21,011 bases of DNA from Botryllus schlosseri (taxonomy: Eukaryota; Chordata; Ascidiacea; Stolidobranchia; Styelidae), in assembly GCA_000444245.1 (NCBI GenBank), contig ATSW01128951.1, positions 1 through 21,011 on the forward strand, in the 5' to 3' direction. Each line of letters starts with the position of its first letter. The stretch's first letter is position 1. The translations under genes and the position numbers were made by a program. Shown here piece after piece: positions 11,401 through 20,400 of this stretch. The notes beneath the pieces were generated by a model. It searched no databases. It had not been told where the DNA came from and was given only the letters and a program-made list of their open reading frames with translations.

Positions 11401-14400
11401 ATTCTGAACTCTTATCCCTTGCGTATACCGTAATTGCCAAGAGAAATATCAGTCTGCAATATCAGTCTGCAATGTCAGGTATCTGGACATACAACATATT
11501 TTGAGATCCGAAAACGAAGACCCTTCCAAAATTCTGAAAGCTCTAGTATTACCGGAAAACAAAACTTGTGATTTTGAAAATGGTAACCAATAGTACTGTG
11601 TTGGCTAAAAAAACGGGTCATCACTTTGAGTCGACTCCCGAATTACCCGCTTTTTCACGAAACTTTTGCGGTGTTGACTAAAAAAAACGTCATCTTTCCC
11701 TTTCCCATCTCTCTATCCCGAAAAACCAGTCGCGCCGTGTTTTTCGTCGATTGTCTTGCGAAATCTGGCGTTCGCTGCGTCGGAATCGACTTTTTGATCG
11801 CGTTTTAATATTTTTTCTAGAAAAAGGGGACATTTAGGCGTCCTCCGAGGACGCTTCCAATTTATGGAAAAAAGAGAACAAATCCTCTTAAAAGAAGACA
11901 TATGCTAACCCCAGTAAATGCCTTTTGCCTCATCCACGTTTTGCGTATGGAAACTTATTCACGATGATCTCAATATTGGTGATTATCATTACGCTTCGTT
12001 TTCATATCTAGTGTCAGGGTCGTAACTTGTAACCAAGTCACAAGGCACCGAGTCGCAAGTCAATCTCACTTTTATACTTTTGACTCGAGTCAAGTCGAGT
12101 CATTTTCAATTCGCCACCGAGTCAAGTCCGAGTCCAAGTCAGATAGTGGAGGATCGAGTCCAAATCATAGTGTTATGACTCGAGTCCAAGTCATTCTGTT
12201 AACTGTTCAGTTTCGAATCAAAGTCTTGTTGCTCCCAGTTTTTTCAACTCTGCTTGTGATATCGAATGCTTCGCTGATATTCTTTGTGGTGGCATAAAAT
12301 GTGCGAATTTGATCATTACATTTCATATCTTCCATAGTGTTATGACTTCATATACTGTATGATAATGTTAACATCCCAATTTTTAGCCTCAAGACATGAC
12401 GCTATAAAACGTCAATATCAAACCTTGTAACGCAGAAAGCGATCAATGAACACGACAAATTATAGCATCTTATCGACCATTATATGGTCTTTAAACGCGG
12501 ATTTAGCAATTGCCGGTTATGTCCCGGCGAGAAAGGTGCGCGATGGGTGTCTCGCGGGAGTAATATCGCATTAACGAACTCTACGGGGATTGTATGCACT
12601 CTGGTGCGATGTCATTTACCCGTTGTTAAGGCAGGCGGTCAATCGACTGACTGGCATTTAGAAATCTTACCGTGCGGTTTGCTCTGATCCGTGTCGAAAC
12701 GCCAATGTGCGAATCGGACCACTAGAAAATTTTCAGCTTTAATTCGGATTGAAGTTACTGCTACGCAGTTTTTTAAAAATGAGGTTAGAATTAGAATTAC
12801 TGCATTCCCAAAAATTGGGAAGAGACACAACGGAAATCAAGTTCGGTCCGTATCAAATCTGAGTTCAATCCCGCAAGCACGAGACTGCCAATGCTCTGTG
12901 CACAAAGCCTGGCTCGTATCGCGCTATACAGTAGGGGTATTCAAAAAGGACTAGTCGAAAACTTTGTATTTGAATAAAATAGTATTTACGGTGAGCACCA
13001 CTATAGTAAATAATTAAAGAATTGGTCACCGTAAATACTATTTTATTCATAATCCAAATTTTTCGACGGCAATAACACCGCTTTCACTGGTTGGAATTGA
13101 ACCAAATTTGGTGAACATCGTTTCTGTAGACAACCTAACACTTTCATGGGGTGAACAGAAAATTTTGAAATTTTTTGTTATGTATTTTTATATAATAAAT
13201 CGAAACTTTCTTCTCCTCTAGCAATGCGGCTACTGGCTGGAATTGAGCCAAATTTGGTATGTAGGCTTAAATTAGGTAACGTAACAATTTTATCATATAG
13301 CCTGCACGATTTGAGAAAATAAATCATTTTTGAATACCCCCTACTATACTGTTCTTCTGTAGCGTTTTCAGAATACCAGAAATTAGATTAGAATTAGAAG
13401 TAAATTGTGAGCATATACGGATATCACAGAACTCGCTCTGATAGGTGTGAATCTAATTGTCCAGTCCTGTGGTTCTTAACCTCCGGCTCCGGCCAGCCAA
13501 AGCCAAATATATAAAAATTTTGGAACTAAATTGTCAAAAGCAGCATGTTTGACCTTGACGAAGCTGGTCCATTAATTAGATAAATGAAACATCGGGTTTC
13601 AAATGGATTTTGAAATTTGGAACCTATTTTCTGACTGGTGTCGTAATATTCAGTCCGCAATCTACTTTAGACGAGCCGTGCGTCGCAGTGTTACAGACCA
13701 AAAAAGTAGCCTGCAGCTCGTTTACGACAGTCCATTTTATAGCGACGTTTGGCAGTATAATACAGGCTAGCAAAGAGCAATTCGCATTTCTTCCGACTTG
13801 AATAGAACCACGTGTAACGTGTATAATATCAACGCAGCAGCGGATTCCTCTTTGAATTGAAGTTTCCAATGTTTGCTTTTGGGGCGACTACATTTGTCGT
13901 GCTTGCATTTCGGACTAAAATATATCTTTGAAATTGTACCCGTTTATAAGATAAAAAGGCTGAGAATCATTGTTTCATAGCGTTGCGACTTCGGTCCTTA
14001 TCGATATAGATACGTTGGCAGTTCGTATGCAAATATTCGGGTTTACCGCGTAGAAATCTTGATAACATCAATGACTCGTGCCACGACGCACAGTTACCGC
14101 GTTTCTCGCCGTTGAACAATCTCGCGAAATTACCGATAATTGCGAAAATGATGCTTTGTAATAACTAGTACGCAGCGCGACATGTTTCTATTTTCGTACG
14201 CGCTCAATTACTATGCCGTACTATACTGTGGTGTGCTTCCCACATCCCAGTACGAGCCCTGAGATNGCCAGGATNGGTCTGNATCAAAACACTTTGGGGC
14301 AACGCTGTCGGTTCAATCACGACTTCACTTCACATATGTTTCATTTCCAATAACTTGCTTAGATTTGTACTACATGCTTCATATACTGCGATACTACCAA

Positions 14401-17400
14401 TTGAGGTTTACAGCCTTGCACGGTGGAAAATAGTATCGAAANTATAATTCTCGTTGATAAATTAACTCTTATAGTGTCTAGGGGTGTAATATTTCAGCTC
14501 CCGAATCATTGTGGCCAGCGCAGTAATCATATAAGTCTTCACTCTTGATGCATTCTACTCAGGCAGCATCGATTTTCGGGAATTCATCTGCGCCCTCTCA
14601 GTGACGTCACAAGGCAGCGTGGACGACAAGCTCGGATGGGCGTTTCAAATTTACGATTTGGACGGCAACGGCTCGATCAGCATGAACGAAATGAGAGAAA
14701 TAATCAAGGTCGGTGTTGAGATGAGACGTGAATAACTAGGTAGTTGTAGTTGTCTAATTATACCAATTGGAGCGAAATGCCGGTAATCTAATTATAATAT
14801 AATTTGTGAAATGTTTCTATCCACTCATTTTAATTCTAATCTAATTTCTGGTTTTGCTGAAAATGTTACAGGAGAACTGTCTAACTAATCTAATTTTAAA
14901 AAGGTAATATTTTGTAGTTGCCAACTCTGGTTGAGATAAACAATTAGTCATCCAATACGACAAACAGAACGCGATACTTTGGCAAATGTGTACCGAAAGC
15001 CTGTATGGTCAATGGTCAATAAGCCTACATAGGTTTGCAGCAAAATTAGATTAATGATTAGCCGAATGTTTCCAAAACTAATCATACTTGTGTGTTTGCG
15101 CAGACGATTTACAACACCCGCCCTCCTAAGGAAAGGCTCACTCCCATGGGAATACAAGACAGGACCGAGCAGACCTTCAAAAAACTAGACACCAATAATG
15201 ACGGTAAGTAATATAATATCTGTAACCAAGTTGATCAATTGCAATCATGAAGGCACTTGGAAACTATACCGAAGCCGCCACATTGCTATACTTCTCTTGC
15301 TTCACGCTAAAATGCGGCAATGGTATTTCACCCGAGCTCCTAGTCGAACACAACATGTGACAGTAGAGAGCTGTTGAAAAATTACTTTTTTTCAAAATAG
15401 TACTGGCTACTTGATGAAATTGTTAGGCTGCCTAATAAAAACCCCGCACACCAATTTTTGCTCAATTCCGACCATAAAAAGCGTTGCTGTATAAGAAAAG
15501 TTTTGGATTTATATATTAATATTAAATATGAAAAATTTTCAAAATTTTGTTGGCTACCCCATGAAATCGTTAGGTTGTCTAGAAAAACGATGCACAAAAA
15601 ATTCGGCTCAATTCCAACCAGTAGAAGCGAAGTTACTGTAGTACAAAATTTTGGATTAGAAAAATGCACTATTTACGGTGGCAAATTCTACAATTATTTA
15701 TTATAGATCCACCCACCGTAAATACTATGATTTGAAATCCAAAATTTTGACCCTCAATAACTTCGTTTCCTTGGGTTGGAATTGAGCCAAATTTGCTATT
15801 CATCGTTGTCGTAGACAACGTAACAATTCCATAGGGTTGCCAGTGAAATTTGAAAAAATATATATTTATTTTTATTTAATAAATCGAAGACTTTTTTCTC
15901 TTAAATAGTAATGCTTCTATGGATTGGAATTGAACCGACGTCGGTCTGCAGCATTTACGTAGGCAACCTAACAATATTATGAAGCAGCCAATAAAATTTA
16001 AAAAAAAATTATTTTTGAACATCCCTAATGGAACAGCCTAACACAGACCTGACCGTTTTCTGATCCGCGAAAGCTCGCTTTGGATTAAGGACAAAAAACT
16101 AACTTTCCAATGTTAATGCGTGGACTAACATCACAGGCTGTATGAACTGAACCGGAAACGCGTTCACTTTGAAGTCTGTTTATTTATGTACCGCGATGAC
16201 GTAACATACTACGTCGTGTGCGTAGCCAATAGATGCAAAATAAAGATGGTATAAGCAAAGAATGCCGTAACAATCAAAGTCACATTTCGCTAGAAATTTT
16301 CCAAATTAGATTAGAATAGGAATAATGTAGCTTCACAGTTTTTATAGCTACATATTTTTTTCGAATTAAACCAGAATTAGAATTAAAACTACATATACTT
16401 TGAATTATATCTAATAGCTACATAGATTTTTTTTCGACTTCGACGGAAATTATAATTATAGCAACCCGTTTTTTGTTCAAATTAGACCGGAATTAGAATT
16501 AGACACGTTTTTTCCGAATTAGATTAGAATTATTGAACGCCATACTCGAATGAACAGAAAAGTGTGTGGTGCGTTCCGTGGTTCTCACGTAAGCCTCTAC
16601 CTATAGCGAAACTAATTATAATCTAATTTGTGAAATGTTTCTATGTTCCAATTTTGATTCTAATAATCTAATTTCTACTTTCTCGTAAATGCAACAGGAG
16701 AATTGTATAGTGCGAAACGAGCCAAGCATGCTTTACGGACATTTGCCATTCTCGTGCTCGTAACAATGAGCTTAATTTGATATGAACTGAATTCGATTAA
16801 ATTTTCAAGGTTTCGCGAGTTCAGTAATTCTAATTCTAATCTAATCTAGAAAATGCTGCTTTGTAGCTATAATTCTAGCGCAATATGGAAAAGCTCAAGA
16901 TTTTCTAGCGGTCGATCTCTGTAATATACCCTGGTCAACTTGATCGGAGTGGGTTGTTTACGGTTCGGAGAAGCGTCAATAGAGCGCGAATATTGAAGCG
17001 CCGCACATTTCGCAAACTGCATTCGATTTCGTGTTTTTAAGCGTGGCAAGGCGACGGTTTCGGTTGCTCTGACGGAGTTGGATTTTGTGAATTCAGTCGT
17101 GCGAACGGCCTCTTTAGAATATCACACAGTTGGTGAAGGCATTGGTGTTGCCTAACTACTGAGTCTTTAAATAGATATCCGTTGAGAACAGTGTAACTAG
17201 ACCCCGACCGATATCGTGTTTTTGAGCCGAAACTGAGGAGACCGATAACTAATATCTTCACTGATAACCCAGATAGTGGCGTTGTTCAAAAATAACTTTG
17301 TTCAAATTTGATAAAATCGTTAGGTTGACTAAAAAACCGTTGCACACAAAATTTGGCTCAATTCCAACCAGTAGATGTGACTCTGTAGGAGTCTGCAAGT

Positions 17401-20400
17401 TTTGAATATCTAAATATTTAATTTTTTTTTAATGTAACAGTTTACCCCGTAAGATTGTTGAGTCTGCTAGAAAGACGATGCAAAGCAATTCGATGCAATT
17501 CCAACCCTTAGAAGCGTATTCGTTTTAGTTTTTCATTCATAATTCTATGATTTCCCACCGTCAATGGTATTTTTTCGAATCCAAAATTTTCAACTGCAAT
17601 AACTTGGTTTCTATGGGTTGGAATTGAGCAAAAATTGTTATGCATCGTTGTTTTAGGTAATTTAACAATTTCATGGGGTTGACAGTAAAATTTGAAAAAA
17701 AAATTATGTTAAACTCAGAAATTTCAAACCTCTGAAGCTTCTAGTTGGAATTGGGTCAAATTTGGTGTGCACCGTTTTTTTAGTCAACCTAACATTTTTA
17801 TTATATAGCCGCAAAATTATTTTTTTAAATATTTTTTTTAACAATACCACCCGATATATTCAAAAGATATGGTATCTAACTAGCGTTAGGCGTATTTCCA
17901 AAACATATAGCTTTTGTTTGAATGACTTGGACATGAAATAAAGCATAGAGCGATATGACGTCACGAAATTTGCCTATATTTTTACATCTAATGGACGACA
18001 CCGATACTGTTTTCAAGGTATGATAGCGAGTCTAGTCAATATCACATTTTAAACAAAATCGGTATCGGCCATTTGATGTAAAAAGTATCGGCAATTTTCG
18101 TGGCGGTGGGGACTCTGGGAAGTCAAAAAACTATAATTATGCGCACATAGGGAAAACCTATTTGAATACTCGGAAAATGTAAAAATATACTACGTCACTC
18201 ACCCCCAAACCCGAATTAAATTAAAAATTGCCCACCACATAGAATTATTGTACGAAACAACGTACCTGTAGTCCTGATCTACTATATTCTTGGCTGTAAA
18301 TACATGGGCGGAAAATTAACGTGTTTACCAAATTTCCACCATCGGTGAAAATCAGCATATAGCATCGTTCATTAATCAGCGACAGCATTTTATGGTATCA
18401 AATTTTGCTTTCCCACACATTCCGACGGGTGATATCGAGTCAAATACGTCACGCCTTANATAGATAATTAGATATATCCCAGNTGTGTAGTGGGNTCTAN
18501 TTACGTGTGTACTGTAAACGAAAATAGTGTATTTCGCTNATTTTCACGCTACCGTAGTCTGTAAACAGGTNAAAGGCACTTTGAGGTGTNAATTGTTCTT
18601 TCACACTNTTCGAATGAGTGAACATGACTCAAATACACCGATGACCACAGATNTATCNCAGGGGTGTAATGAACTGTAAATCCGTGTCTCAGAAATGTGT
18701 GTATTTATCAAATTCTCACCATAGCGTGTGGTGTAAATAAGCTCAACTGCACTTTTAAGTGCGAAATTGTGCTTTCACACCCTTCCGCCTATTTTTCACG
18801 CCTGTTGCACAGACTTATATTCCCCACATGGATTTACAGTGAACTACACCGCTGGGATATATTTCATGTTGATTGGTGTATTTGACTCATAATCCCCCAT
18901 TGGAAGGGTGTGAAATAACAATTTGGCACCTGAAATTACGGTATAGCTAATTTACACCCCGCACTATGGTGGGAATCTGATATATACACATATTTTGCGC
19001 ACACGGATTCCCCGTGCACTACACCACTGGTACACCACTGGGATATATCTCCATAAGAATTCGTGTATTTGACTAAAGCTCGCCCTTTAAAAAAGTGTTA
19101 TAACACGATTCGGTACCAGAAAAGGGAATTTACCTAATTTGCACTCCAATGAACGGAGAAATTGGAGATATACACCTTCCGTATTCACTGCATCTATACC
19201 AGGCATATACGTGCTGATAGATTGTGCAATATGTAGTAAAAAGCCAAAATTGGATACGCGTGAACGGGTATTGCAGCTTGTTTTCGATACATACGAGCCC
19301 AAAATAGCGACTATCCGACTCGACCTATAAATAATAATTATCGCATTCCACTCGGGTCGAGCATCGTCTTGCTATATGCGCCTCGGCCTTATATATTTGC
19401 GNTACGTAGGCCTATATTTCGTTAGACTTTAGTAGAAGACCAATGCATGTTATGCTATNTTATATTATACTGTGAGCTGTTGGTGACATGTTTATATCAA
19501 TCGCACGCCTTTTGCTAAATGCATATGCGGAAAAAAACATCCAAGGCTGATTTTGTCTTTTATATCGTCGCTTTTGAATCAGAGTATATAGCTTATGTCT
19601 ATTTTACACATTTTGAAGTTTTTGTAAAGTTCTCATTTTCTTTCGGCCATATCTTGGGTATGATCAAGTTTGAAACTTTGTTAAGTTAAGGGAAATGATA
19701 CTTCAGTGAGGTCTTAATCATCCAGCAGCATTGTCACGAAGTGAAATTAAGTAGGTATGGTCTAAGACTGTGGTTCTCAACCGGGGTTCCGCGAAGCATT
19801 TTCAGGCGGTCCGCGAAACCTCTAAATTTGCAAAATTAGTGTTAGACTAATTTGTAATTTTCCAAACTAAAAAAATCGCGGTGCAGATTCGCTTCGTTGC
19901 TAAAACTTCAGGACTCTCATCAACAGAATGGCCGCCCAAGATGAAATATCCTACTGTGCAAATTCATCTCAATTTCCAAGTTGCCAATAGCTTACTGACA
20001 CAAATAGATTTCTGTTTCGAGAAGTTTTATTGGATTTTCTGGAAAATTATAAAAGTTTGAGTAGTAAAGTCAATCATGGTGGCTTTGAAATGTTTGTAAA
20101 ACATTTTAGATTTCAAGTCTGTCCCAATAAACGGATGGAAACCGCTATTCCAGAATAACTTCAAGATGATATGCTGGCTAGAAATGACTAGGCCGGACAT
20201 GATATGTTCATTGGTTCATGGTCATTTTTTTTTGATGTTTATCACTAGCCTATAGTTAATATTTGCACTAAACAGATGACGGTTGCACGATAATTGAGCT
20301 ATATTTGAACTAAGACTCGAGGGGGTCCGCGGGGACCCGTGACGGTCCAAAAGTGGTCCGCAAAGACAAAAAGGTTGAGGAGCACCGCTCTAAAAGATAA

